DNA of 64,000 nucleotides, taken from contig CAYNKA010000003.1 of assembly GCA_964397655.1 (NCBI GenBank), forward strand, positions 62,001 to 126,000, read 5' to 3'. Each line of letters begins with the position of its first letter. The first letter of the stretch is position 1. The stretch is from CAYNKA01 sp964397655. Its GTDB lineage: Bacteria; Spirochaetota; Spirochaetia; DTKZ01. The notes beneath the pieces were generated by a model. The model made no database searches and had not been told where the DNA came from. It was given only the letters and a program-made list of their open reading frames with translations. This document shows, one piece after another, positions 1-8,511 of the stretch. The position numbers were made by a program, and so were the translations under genes.

Positions 1-573
1 AAGCCCTCCGGAGTCGCCTACGAGGACCTCCGTCCCGAGGACCTCGTGATCGTTGACCTGGACGGACGAGTCGTGGACGGAAGGCTCAGGCCCTCATCGG
101 ACACGAGAACCCATCAGGTGCTGTATCGTTCGTTCGGGGCGATTCGCGGCGTCACGCACACCCACTCGCCCCACGCCACCGCCTGGGCTCAGGCCTGCAG
201 GGAAGTGCCGATCTTCGGAACCACGCACGCGGACCACGGGGCCGAGCCCATCCCCTGCACACCGTTCATGAGCCCCGAAGCCGTGGACCGCGACTACGAG
301 CTCGAAACGGGCAACCTCATAACGGAAACCTTCCGTGCCTCGGGGAAGGACCCCCTGCACATGCCGATGGTCCTGGTGGCAGGGCACGGGCCCTTCGCAT
401 GGGGCAAGAACGCCATGGAATCGGTCTACAATGCGGCGGTGCTGGAAGAGATCTGCAAGATTGCGCAATTCACCCTGAACATATCGCCGGCTGCGGAAGA
501 GCTTCCCGAACACATCGTGCGAAAGCACTGGGAACGCAAGCACGGGCCCGGCGCCTACTACGGTCAGCGCTGA
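1..573 (+). CDS. araD: L-ribulose-5-phosphate 4-epimerase, 5' end cut by window
   Basis: The frame is open from base 1, so the gene begins before the window; about 190 of the usual ~231 residues are visible. The enzyme interconverts L-ribulose-5-phosphate and D-xylulose-5-phosphate in the cytoplasm, feeding arabinose or ascorbate-type pentoses into the pentose phosphate pathway. Class II aldolase signatures are clear: KPSGV near the start, PSSDTRTHQVLY, the zinc-binding THTHSPHATAWAQA, TTHADHG, a second metal histidine in GHGPFAWGKNA, and the family-typical C terminus AYYGQR. An internal GTG at 46 is not the start because homology to AraD continues upstream of it. Its last 10 bases overlap the end of the convergent mnmA gene. 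Confidence 0.95.
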   Translation, partial: KPSGVAYEDLRPEDLVIVDLDGRVVDGRLRPSSDTRTHQVLYRSFGAIRGVTHTHSPHATAWAQACREVPIFGTTHADHGAEPIPCTPFMSPEAVDRDYELETGNLITETFRASGKDPLHMPMVLVAGHGPFAWGKNAMESVYNAAVLEEICKIAQFTLNISPAAEELPEHIVRKHWERKHGPGAYYGQR

Positions 574-1736
574 ACCGCGGGCCGCCTTATCCAGCCTCCG
601 CAGACCAGGCGGTCCCCCGAATAGGCGACCGCGGCCTGGCCCGGGGTGACGGCCCGCACGGGCTTGCGGAAGCGGACCCGGATCCCCCCGTCAGGCAGGG
701 GCTCGATCTCAGCGGCCTCGGGCCTGTGCCCGTAGCGCACCTGGGCCTCGCCCGTGAACGGGGAGGCGGCGAACTCGGGCGCGAGCCAGTTCGCCTCGTC
801 CGCCTCGAGGGAGTCCGCGAGGAGGAGACTCTCGTCGGTACTCACCACGACCTCGGCGGTTTCCGGCCTTATCGCCGCGACGTAGCCCCGCGAGCCGAGC
901 GCGATGCCGAGACCGCGCCGCTGGCCCAGCGTGAAGGCATGGAATCCGTCGTGGCGGCCGAGCACCCTGCCCCGCTCGTCGACGAAATTCCCCGGCCTCG
1001 ATTCCGTGCCGAGCACTCGGCGCAGGGTCTCCGGAAACGACTCGCCCTTCACGCCGAAGCAGGCGTCCTGGCTTTCCCGCTTCTCGGCGTTCGCGAGGCC
1101 GGCGAAGCGGGCGATCTCCCGCACCTCCGCCTTTTTCAACGAGCCCAGGGGGAACCAGCACCTGCGGAGGCTCTCGTGCCGGAGATCGAACAGGAAGTAG
1201 GACTGGTCCTTCGCGGGATCGAGGCCGCGGTACAGCCCGATGCCGCCCTTCCCGTCCGCGAGTGTCCGGGCGTAATGGCCCGTCGCGATTCCGGCGGCGC
1301 CGATCTCGCCCGCATAGTCCATGAGGCGGCCGAATTTGAGCCAGCGGTTGCAGAGCACGCAGGGATTCGGCGTGCGGCCCTTCTCGTATTCGCTCCAGGC
1401 CCTCTCGAGCACGATCCGCTTGAAATCGTCCTGGTAGTCGAGGAAATAATGCGGAACGCCAAGCCTTCCGGCCGAGAGCCGCGCGTGGATGGAATCCTCG
1501 GCTCCGCAGCAGGCCTTTCGGACCTCGTCCTTCTCGTCGGAACAGGACCTGAGGCGCAGCGTGACGCCGACGACGTCGAGCCCGGCCTCCTTGAGGAGGA
1601 AGGCGGCGACCGAGGAATCGACGCCTCCGCTCATGGCGGCGACGACCAGCTTCGGCTTCCTCGGGTCCGAGGCGATCTCCGCGACCGCCCCTTCCACGAG
1701 GGCCTTCGCGCCACGCTCGCAAATCTCTCCCTTCAT
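564..1736 (-). CDS. mnmA: tRNA 2-thiouridine(34) synthase MnmA
   Basis: This 390-residue protein is the thiouridylase that activates U34 of Lys/Glu/Gln tRNAs with ATP and transfers persulfide sulfur to C2. The PP-loop is AMSGGVDSSVAAFLL near residue 37; the catalytic cysteine pair is in NPCVLCN and ESQDACFG; GHYAR, KDQSYFLF and FTLGQRRGLGI are also family-typical. The open frame runs far upstream, but family alignment places the start at ATG 1736 (MKGEICERG), whose ATG overlaps the TGA of nadA by one base, implying translational coupling. About 35 residues precede the PP-loop, a little longer than usual. Upstream in the same run lies a cysteine desulfurase, the likely sulfur donor. Confidence 0.95.
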   Translation of the reverse strand: MKGEICERGAKALVEGAVAEIASDPRKPKLVVAAMSGGVDSSVAAFLLKEAGLDVVGVTLRLRSCSDEKDEVRKACCGAEDSIHARLSAGRLGVPHYFLDYQDDFKRIVLERAWSEYEKGRTPNPCVLCNRWLKFGRLMDYAGEIGAAGIATGHYARTLADGKGGIGLYRGLDPAKDQSYFLFDLRHESLRRCWFPLGSLKKAEVREIARFAGLANAEKRESQDACFGVKGESFPETLRRVLGTESRPGNFVDERGRVLGRHDGFHAFTLGQRRGLGIALGSRGYVAAIRPETAEVVVSTDESLLLADSLEADEANWLAPEFAASPFTGEAQVRYGHRPEAAEIEPLPDGGIRVRFRKPVRAVTPGQAAVAYSGDRLVCGGWIRRPAVQR

Positions 1737-2668
1737 CAGACCACCTTGCCGTCCGTTTTCAAGCCGCCGGCCAGCATCCGCCTGATGGGAAGCTCGGCCC
1801 TGCTCCGGATGTCCTCCGGAACCTCCACCCTGCCGGAGAGGGTCTCGAGGGAATGGAGGACGTCGCCGAGGGAGGTGAGCTTCATGTTCGGGCAGATCGT
1901 CCGCGGAGTCACGGGAATGAATTCCTTGCCGGGATTCTCCTTTCCGAGGCGATGCAGGATGCCGAGCTCCGTCGCGACGATGAACCGCTTCGCGTCGGAC
2001 TTTTTCACGTAGGCGCACATTCCGCCGGTGGAGAGGACCTCGTCGGCCTCCTTCAGGGTTTCGGGGGGGCACTCCGGATGCATGAGGACCTTCGCGTCGG
2101 GGTACTCCCGTTTGCGGTCCCTCACGACCTCGCGGCGGATCATCTCGTGAGTCGGGCAGTAACCGGGCCAGAGCACGAGCTTCCTTCCCGTGACCCGCTC
2201 CGTGTAGGCTCCGAGGTTCCTGTCCGGGACGAAGATGATTTCCCGGTCGGCGGGTAGGGATGAGACGATCCGCGGCGCGTTCGCGGAGGTCACCGCGATG
2301 TCGCATTCGGCCTTCACCTCCGCGGTGGAATTCACGTAACAGACCGCGAGGGCTCCGGGATGAGCGGCCTTCAGTTCCCTGAGCTCCTCGCCGGTGATCA
2401 TGTCCGCCATGGGGCAGCCGGCCCGCTCCGCGGGAAGGAGCACCGTCTTGTCCGGAGAAAGGATCTTCGCGGTCTCCGCCATGAAGCGGACCCCGCAGAA
2501 CACGATCACGTCCTTCTCGATGTCGGCCGCCTTGATGCTGAGCTCCAGGCTGTCGCCCGTGAAGTCCGCGATCTCCTGGACTTCGGAAACCTGGTAGTTG
2601 TGGGCGAGGATGACGGCGTTGCGCTTGTCCTTGAGCGCCCGTATTTCTTCGGTGATGGGATCGTTCAT
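1736..2668 (-). CDS. nadA: quinolinate synthase NadA
   Basis: NadA (310 residues) condenses iminoaspartate with dihydroxyacetone phosphate to quinolinate in de novo NAD synthesis, using a [4Fe-4S] cluster. The protein has the conserved opening AVILAHNYQV, DFTGDSLELS, and three cluster cysteines in the expected places: FCGVRFMAETA, WPGYCPTHE and RTICPNMKLT. The length fits the short NadA form. It sits between a cysteine desulfurase (53 nt upstream) and mnmA (1-base overlap), so the cluster and tRNA thiolation may share a sulfur source. No nadB or nadC is in the window. No strong Shine-Dalgarno site precedes the ATG. Confidence 0.95.
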   Translation of the reverse strand: MNDPITEEIRALKDKRNAVILAHNYQVSEVQEIADFTGDSLELSIKAADIEKDVIVFCGVRFMAETAKILSPDKTVLLPAERAGCPMADMITGEELRELKAAHPGALAVCYVNSTAEVKAECDIAVTSANAPRIVSSLPADREIIFVPDRNLGAYTERVTGRKLVLWPGYCPTHEMIRREVVRDRKREYPDAKVLMHPECPPETLKEADEVLSTGGMCAYVKKSDAKRFIVATELGILHRLGKENPGKEFIPVTPRTICPNMKLTSLGDVLHSLETLSGRVEVPEDIRSRAELPIRRMLAGGLKTDGKVV

Positions 2669-2721
2669 GGCGCAAAGATTAGCACGAAGGGGGACGGCGG
2701 CTCAATCCGAACGCGGAGCGA

Positions 2722-3918
2722 TCACTTCCTTTCCATGGCGAGGACGCAGGAGACGACGATCTCGGCGGCTCGGTCCGCGTCCTCGACCGCGGCATGGGGC
2801 GGGAAGGAAAACCGGACGGCCGACGAGGTGAGCTCCCTGCCGAGCCCCATGGCCGTGAGCACGTGGGAGTCGCGTGCGGCGCCGGAGGCGCAGGCCGAGC
2901 CGAGCGAGGCGGCCAGGCCAGCGAGATCGAGCCTGACGAGAAGGGCCTTGCCGAGCAGGCCCGGGAAGGAGATGTTGGACGTGTTCCAGACCCGTTTCGC
3001 CGATGCGCCGTTGACCTGAGCATCGGGCAGGGCCGCGAGGACGGCCGCCTCGAAACGGTCACGGATCGCGGCCTTCGCCGCGATTTCGTCCTCGTCGAAC
3101 CGGGAGGCGGTCTCGAGGCGGGCGAAGGCCGCCCCGCAGCCGACGATGGCGGGCAGGTTGTGGGTGCCTCCCCTGAGGTAGCCCTCCTGCGAGCCTCCGT
3201 GGATGACGGGCAGGGGTTTCTTCCCCGGTCGCACGTAAAGCACTCCGCAGCCCTTCGGCCCCTCGATCTTGTGCGCCGAAAGCGACAGGTAATCGGCCCC
3301 GACCGCGTCCGCGGAGACCGGGAGCTTTCCCGCGGCCTGGACCGCGTCCGTGTGGCACGCGACGCCGCGGCTCCTCGCGAGGGCGGCGATCTCCCGGGCG
3401 GGCTGGACGACGCCGGTCTCGTTGTTCACCGCCATGCAGGAAACGAGCCTCGTCTCCGGCCTCATCTCCCGTTCGAAGTCCTCGGCCTTCACGCGGCCGT
3501 CCCTTCCGGGCCGGACCCAGCTCACCGCGACCCCTTGTTTCTCGAGGAATGCGTAAGTGTCCGCCACGGAGCTGTGTTCGATGGCCGAAACGACGCAGTG
3601 GAAGCCCGCGATCGAGGGGAGCCCGCCCGAGGTTTCGGCCCTCACCGCGGCTTCCCGCTGCAGATGACCGATGATCGCGAGATTGTTCGCCTCGGAACCC
3701 GAGGAGGTGAAGACGACCGACTGCGTGCCGCAGCCGAGGAAGGCCGCCACCATGAGTCTGGCCTCGTCCAGGGCGAGCTTGGCTCGCTGGCCCCAGCCGT
3801 GGAGGCTCGAGGGATTCCCGAACTCGGCCTCCAGATAAGGTCTCATCGCGGCGAGGACCTCGGGATGGATCTCGGTCGTCGCGTTCGCGTCGAGGTAGAG
3901 CGGACCCGGTCCTGCCAT
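2722..3918 (-). CDS. cysteine desulfurase, NifS/IscS family
   Basis: This is a 398-residue PLP enzyme that takes sulfur from cysteine and holds it as a persulfide. Visible signatures are YLDANATT at the N terminus, ANNLAI, the PLP lysine in LSAHKIEGPKG, and the catalytic cysteine in SLGSACASGA near the C terminus, followed by RFSFPPHAAVEDAD. The ATG at 3918 is chosen because YLDANATT lies right behind it; a GTG at 3924 is an alternative. It begins 7 nt after the stop of the large repeat protein and is followed by nadA and mnmA, so it probably serves both as sulfur donor. The genes for IscU/SufB scaffolds are not visible here. Confidence 0.93.
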   Translation of the reverse strand: MAGPGPLYLDANATTEIHPEVLAAMRPYLEAEFGNPSSLHGWGQRAKLALDEARLMVAAFLGCGTQSVVFTSSGSEANNLAIIGHLQREAAVRAETSGGLPSIAGFHCVVSAIEHSSVADTYAFLEKQGVAVSWVRPGRDGRVKAEDFEREMRPETRLVSCMAVNNETGVVQPAREIAALARSRGVACHTDAVQAAGKLPVSADAVGADYLSLSAHKIEGPKGCGVLYVRPGKKPLPVIHGGSQEGYLRGGTHNLPAIVGCGAAFARLETASRFDEDEIAAKAAIRDRFEAAVLAALPDAQVNGASAKRVWNTSNISFPGLLGKALLVRLDLAGLAASLGSACASGAARDSHVLTAMGLGRELTSSAVRFSFPPHAAVEDADRAAEIVVSCVLAMERK

Positions 3919-3925
3919 CCTCACC

Positions 3926-6900
3926 CTACTCGCGGAGCAGGATGAATTCCACCCTGCGGTTGATCCATCGCTTGGCGAGATCGCTGAATGGAGCGAGGGG
4001 GAATTCCGCACCGAAGCCGTCGATGTCGATCCTCGAAGCCTGGATTCCTCTCTGGACGAGGGCCTTCTTCACGATCTCCGCCCGGGAGCGGGACAGGGGG
4101 AGCAGCACCCATTTCTGTTCGCCCGCCGCGGCCTTCGCGTCCTTGTAGAGCACGGACACGGCATGGCCTTCGAGCCTGATCCTGTAGGCCGGGAATTTCT
4201 TCAGCATCGCCGCAACGGAATCCAGGGTCGCCGCGTTCGTCTTCCCGACCTCGGCGTTCCACTTGAGGTACTCGGTCGTATAGGGGGCGAACTGGATGTT
4301 CGCGACCCTGATCTTGTTCTTTCCGCCTTCCTTGTACACGAGAATGTCGACGGGAAAGGCGAGGGTTCCCCTGGCCTCGTTGCCGACCGCGTCCTTCACC
4401 GAGTATTCGACCCGGTAGTCCTCGGCCGACTTCACGAGGTCGCCCTTGGCGGAGGTTCCGTCCCACGAGCCCCGGGACGGGATCTCGCCCGTGCCGGTGA
4501 AGGTCGCGAACGCCGCGCCCGAGGAATCGAGCACGCGTGCAGACCATTCGCCGACGGGACTCGCGTCCTTCACCTCGACGGAGAAGTCGAGGTGATCGTT
4601 CCTGCCGTCGTTGTCCGGCGAGAACGGGAGAGAATCCGAGCGGACGATCACTTCTGGCGGGGTCGTGTCGATGAGAATGCGGTTCGGCGCCTCGGTCCTC
4701 ACCTTCCTGTTGCCGTAGTCCAGCGTCAGAACGATCAGGTAGCTGCCGTCCGGAAGGACCTTGCCGGAGCCGTCCTTTCCGTCCCACTGCACGGAGAGCG
4801 GGAAGGCGGCGCCGCCCTTCACCGAGATCGACCCGGCGGGGGTCTTGCCGTCCTCGAGGAATTCGACCGTGCCGCCGACGAGTCCCCGCGTTTCCGAGCA
4901 GTCTACGTCGAAGGTTATCCGATCGAAGAGTCCGTCCCCGTTGGGGGAGAAGGCGGTGGCCGAAGGCACGATGGTGACCGTCGGCCTGAGACGCTGGACT
5001 TCGATGCCGGACACCTCGACGACCTTGCGGTTGCCCGCCCTGTCCTCGCACACGAGCCTGTAGCCGTAGGTTCCGTCTTCAGCCGTCGAGCCGTCGGCCT
5101 TCTCGCCCTTCCAGGTGAAATCCGTCGCCTTGCCGGTCCAGGTCTTCGAGAAGATCGGCGCGGAGGCCGCCGGAGAGACGATTTCGCCGGTCCACAGGTC
5201 CTCTTCGCTCGATGTCTGGGTGAACGCGATGCCCTTCTCGGCATCGCCGAGTTCGGGCTGTATCCTGAGCTTGTCGGCCTTCACTTCGGCCTCGGGGAAC
5301 TTGGTGTCGATCACGAATACCTTGGAAGCGGCACGGGCCCTGCTTCCGTTCACGTAGGTGACCTCGAGGGAGGCGGAATACGAACCGTCGGGCAGGATCG
5401 TTCCGTTGTCGTTCTTTCCGTCCCAGACGAGGGGCGTCGGGACCGCCTTGTTCTCCCTCACCGTCCTCACGACATCGCCCGCCTCGTTCTTCACGGTGAG
5501 GACATAGGCTTCGGTCTCCTTGCCGACGTTCAGCACGGGGTCTATGGCGACCGTGTCCTTGACTCCGTCGCCGTTCGGTGAAAAAGCCTCGAAGCCGATG
5601 CCGACGGAAAGTGTCACGGGCTGGGTGTCTATGACGAGCGAGATCGCCGGAGACGAGGCGGTGTTTCCGGCCTCGTCGGTCCCGGTCAGCACGTAGGAAT
5701 AGTCGCCGTCAGGGAGCTTTCCTCCCTTGTCGTCGGTCCCGTCCCACGCCACCGTCGCGTCGGGCCTGTCCTTCCACTCGACGGACCTCACCACCGATCC
5801 GTTCGACGAAGTGATGGTCCCCTTCCATACCGGGGCCGGGGAACAGTCCTGCGTGAGCTGCACGGAGTCCTTGCTGCCGTCGCCGTCGGGCGAGAAGTAT
5901 CTCGTGTCCGCCGTCACCTTGATCGAGGGAGGCGTGAGATCGAGCGAGACAGGATCGGAGGTCGCCTCGACGAGTGCGCCGTTCGCGTAATCGACGCGCA
6001 TCCTCGCGCGGTAGTTCCCTTCCGGAAGGATCCCGCCCGAGGGGTCCCTGCCGTCGAAGGTCATGGAGGAAGGCAGGGAGCCTTCGAACCGCCAGCTCAG
6101 CTTGACCGCGCCCGATTCGTCCAGGATTTCGAGGACCGCGCCCTTGAATCCGTCGGGGACGAAGTTCGCCGCGGTGAGGGTGACCGCGTCCTTGACGCCG
6201 TCGCCGTTCGGGGAAAAGGCCCGGTAATCGGTTCCGATCGCGAATGCGCGGGGCTTCGTGTCGATCGTGACGGGATCGGTCGTCGTCGTGAACCGGTTGC
6301 CCGCCTCGTCCTCGCAGGAGATCGTCACGACGTACTCCCCGTCGGGAAGCCTCCTGCCGTCCTTGTCGGTCCCGTCCCAGTCGAAGGCCCCGGGAAGGCC
6401 GCCCCTGAACTCCGAGGCCGCGACGTCCTTGCCCGTCGTATCCTTCACCGCTACCTTCCAGAGCTTCTCGGCTGACGACTTCGCCTCGACCGGCAGCACG
6501 TCCATGCGGCCGTCGCCGTCCGGCGAGAAGATGCGGTAGGCGAATTTCACCTCGGCCGAAGGCGGCGTATTGTCCACCGTCACCTTCGCCGGGGCGCTCT
6601 TCGCGGCGACGCCGGAGTCGTCCCACGCTTCCAGCACGTAGGTATAGGTGCCGTCGGGAACGAAGGCGCCGGAAGCGTCCTTTCCGTCCCAGGTGATCGA
6701 GGCCGGGACCTCGACGGAGGGCTTGTCCATGAATCCGAGGGAGATGAAAAGCCGCGCGAAGAAACCGGGCTCGGTCTGGTCCTTGTTCGCCCACTCGCGC
6801 ACGGTCTTCCCCGAAGCGTCGGTTATCGTGAGGCGGTATTCCTTGATGACCATCTTGTTGTCCTTGTCCGCGACGATCTTCATCGGAATCACGACCGAGT

Positions 6901-7060
6901 CCTTGACGCCGGGCGAGGAATTCGGGGAAAGAAAGGTCTCCTCCCCTCCTATGGTGATCGCCGGAGGCGCTTTTTCCTTGCTTCCACCGGCGAAAATCGC
7001 GGGTGCGAATACGAGAATCAACGCCCCGACAACGAGAAAACGCTTCAACGACTGTCTCAT
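3926..7060 (-). CDS. large exported FlgD-Ig/SPNGDG repeat protein with OmpA C-terminal domain
   Basis: The protein has 1044 residues: a signal peptide (about 1-24, ending FAGGSKEK), about eight units of roughly 100 residues, and an OmpA peptidoglycan-binding domain from about residue 935 (RLEGHA, SRSRAEIVKKAL, INRRVEFILL). Each unit has an F-S-P-[ND]-G-D-G-x-x-D loop, a WDGxD turn and a (V/L)PDGxYxY strand, as in FlgD-like Ig domains; the acidic loops look suited to bind calcium. Loops begin near residues 45, 179, 282, 387, 492, 703 and 815; the unit near 600 is degenerate (IQPELGDAEKG). The likely role is a periplasmic or surface protein tethered to the wall. A GGAGG site precedes the ATG. 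The exact function is unknown. Confidence 0.85.
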   Translation of the reverse strand: MRQSLKRFLVVGALILVFAPAIFAGGSKEKAPPAITIGGEETFLSPNSSPGVKDSVVIPMKIVADKDNKMVIKEYRLTITDASGKTVREWANKDQTEPGFFARLFISLGFMDKPSVEVPASITWDGKDASGAFVPDGTYTYVLEAWDDSGVAAKSAPAKVTVDNTPPSAEVKFAYRIFSPDGDGRMDVLPVEAKSSAEKLWKVAVKDTTGKDVAASEFRGGLPGAFDWDGTDKDGRRLPDGEYVVTISCEDEAGNRFTTTTDPVTIDTKPRAFAIGTDYRAFSPNGDGVKDAVTLTAANFVPDGFKGAVLEILDESGAVKLSWRFEGSLPSSMTFDGRDPSGGILPEGNYRARMRVDYANGALVEATSDPVSLDLTPPSIKVTADTRYFSPDGDGSKDSVQLTQDCSPAPVWKGTITSSNGSVVRSVEWKDRPDATVAWDGTDDKGGKLPDGDYSYVLTGTDEAGNTASSPAISLVIDTQPVTLSVGIGFEAFSPNGDGVKDTVAIDPVLNVGKETEAYVLTVKNEAGDVVRTVRENKAVPTPLVWDGKNDNGTILPDGSYSASLEVTYVNGSRARAASKVFVIDTKFPEAEVKADKLRIQPELGDAEKGIAFTQTSSEEDLWTGEIVSPAASAPIFSKTWTGKATDFTWKGEKADGSTAEDGTYGYRLVCEDRAGNRKVVEVSGIEVQRLRPTVTIVPSATAFSPNGDGLFDRITFDVDCSETRGLVGGTVEFLEDGKTPAGSISVKGGAAFPLSVQWDGKDGSGKVLPDGSYLIVLTLDYGNRKVRTEAPNRILIDTTPPEVIVRSDSLPFSPDNDGRNDHLDFSVEVKDASPVGEWSARVLDSSGAAFATFTGTGEIPSRGSWDGTSAKGDLVKSAEDYRVEYSVKDAVGNEARGTLAFPVDILVYKEGGKNKIRVANIQFAPYTTEYLKWNAEVGKTNAATLDSVAAMLKKFPAYRIRLEGHAVSVLYKDAKAAAGEQKWVLLPLSRSRAEIVKKALVQRGIQASRIDIDGFGAEFPLAPFSDLAKRWINRRVEFILLRE

Positions 7061-7185
7061 AGGTCCCTCCCGAGTGTGGTTCTCCCCTATCTATAGGATA
7101 GCCCCTCTCGCGGAGACTGACAATGGTTTTTCGTCCATCGAGGTCCCTGACGTGCTCGACGAGGGCTGACGCCGCGGCAGATACG

Positions 7186-8418
7186 TCAGGACTGGAGCCC
7201 CGCGGCTGAACCGACCTCCACGAACTGGACGACGCCCCATTTTCCGTCCACGAGCCAAGCGGGATCCGCGGCGGAGACCCTTTTCTCCTTCTCCGCGTCG
7301 ATATCCGCCGTGATTTCGCTCTTCATGGTCCTGAGCACGGCGAAATCCGCGGGAAAATACCCCGCCAGCTTCGCGAGCCGGACGTCGTGAGGAAGCGCCC
7401 GGTCTTCCAGAAGGCGCCTGAAATTGGCGTCGCCCTTGATGAGCACGAGATCTGAACCGGCGAGTTCGGAAGCGAGGTCCGTCGGCAACTCGGTGAAATG
7501 CTTCGGGCCGTTCCAAAAGCCGTGGGCCTTCACCGAGAGTCTGCCTCCTTCCAGCGAGGACGCCAGCCTGCCCCCGAGCCCGGCGAAGGCCGGACTGCCC
7601 TCGAAGGCGGAGACCGTGGCGGCGACGTCCTTGACCATGGCGTCGGAAACGAACAAGGGAGCGTTCTTGGCGTGGAGGATCACCCGTGAATCCGGAAACG
7701 CCGAAAGGACGTAGTCGGCGAACACGAGGTCGGACGCGAGTTCCTGCCCGGCGTTGTCGAGGGCGACGTCCACGCGGCCGGATTCGAGGATCCGTGACGC
7801 GATCGCCCCGCAATGGTCAATCAGGAGGTCGTTCCTGTCCTTCCGGTGGAGAACCGCCCGCCCGTGTTCGGCGATGTTCAGGTTCGAGAGGTCGATCCTG
7901 TTCCCCTTCAACATGAAGAGGAGCAGTTCCTCGAGGACATCGGCGGAGGGGCCCTCTGCGGCGGCCTGTCCGAACACCCGGGCTGCGTCCTCCCAATCCC
8001 GTGACTCGAAGAGCCTGGCGAGTTCCTCGTCCTTCTGGGGCTGGAAGGGATCCGCATGAAAGCGATCGGAGCCCTCGTCGTAGTAGCCCGAGGCGAGGAG
8101 GATCCTGAGATAGAGATAAGCCTCGATGAAGTAGAAGGGCGCATCGCCCCAGGAGCGGCCGAGCCTCGGAGCCAGCTCCTCCCGCCATGCCGCAGTCTCC
8201 TCGGGCCCGAAAAGCGCGGGCCCGTCCGCGAATGGATCGGTGACGACTCCGTCCGCGATCTCCGCCTTGAGGAGTTCGAGCCTTTTCCTGTAGGGATCGG
8301 AATCGGGAAGGGACGCTGCGACGCCGTCCACTATGGAAGGGAAGCGCTTTTTCCAGGTCAGGCGGGCGAAGGACCCCTCGTCGCCCGTCGATATGAAGGG
8401 AGGAACCGTTTCTTTCAT
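7186..8418 (-). CDS. DUF89/ARMT1-like metal-dependent carbohydrate-phosphate phosphatase
   Basis: This 410-residue protein resembles the DUF89 damage-control phosphatases of the ARMT1 branch, which hydrolyse reactive sugar phosphates. I recognise the N-terminal GSFARLTWKKRFPSIV, the metal site D-N in ALDNAGQELASDLVFADYVL, and the C-terminal block DLVLIKGDANFRRL, TMKSEI and DGKWGVVQF, in the same order as in eukaryotic ARMT1. The start at ATG 8418 puts the conserved region near residue 15; an upstream extension would be unlike the family. No Shine-Dalgarno site is present, and a TACAAT box lies 8 nt before the ATG, suggesting a leaderless message. The true substrate is not known. Confidence 0.8.
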   Translation of the reverse strand: MKETVPPFISTGDEGSFARLTWKKRFPSIVDGVAASLPDSDPYRKRLELLKAEIADGVVTDPFADGPALFGPEETAAWREELAPRLGRSWGDAPFYFIEAYLYLRILLASGYYDEGSDRFHADPFQPQKDEELARLFESRDWEDAARVFGQAAAEGPSADVLEELLLFMLKGNRIDLSNLNIAEHGRAVLHRKDRNDLLIDHCGAIASRILESGRVDVALDNAGQELASDLVFADYVLSAFPDSRVILHAKNAPLFVSDAMVKDVAATVSAFEGSPAFAGLGGRLASSLEGGRLSVKAHGFWNGPKHFTELPTDLASELAGSDLVLIKGDANFRRLLEDRALPHDVRLAKLAGYFPADFAVLRTMKSEITADIDAEKEKRVSAADPAWLVDGKWGVVQFVEVGSAAGLQS

Positions 8419-8426
8419 GATGGGCC

Positions 8427-8456
8427 ATTGTACGGGGAAAAAGACCGGGGGCTCAA
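8427..8456 (-). promoter_or_regulatory. candidate promoter of the DUF89 gene
   Basis: On the minus strand TTGAGC (8451-8456) is followed after 18 nt by TACAAT (8427-8432). The predicted transcription start falls at or next to the ATG at 8418, so translation would be leaderless. Confidence 0.4.
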
Positions 8457-8511
8457 GGCTCCTTTTCGACCGGTGCGGTTCGGAACCGGTCATGCTCCAA
8501 CGTTCTCGCGG

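Noticed and set aside
399..2012. A 537-codon plus-strand open frame across mnmA and nadA
   Set aside because: It is antisense to two clearly recognised genes, has no domain, and reflects the high-GC codon pattern.
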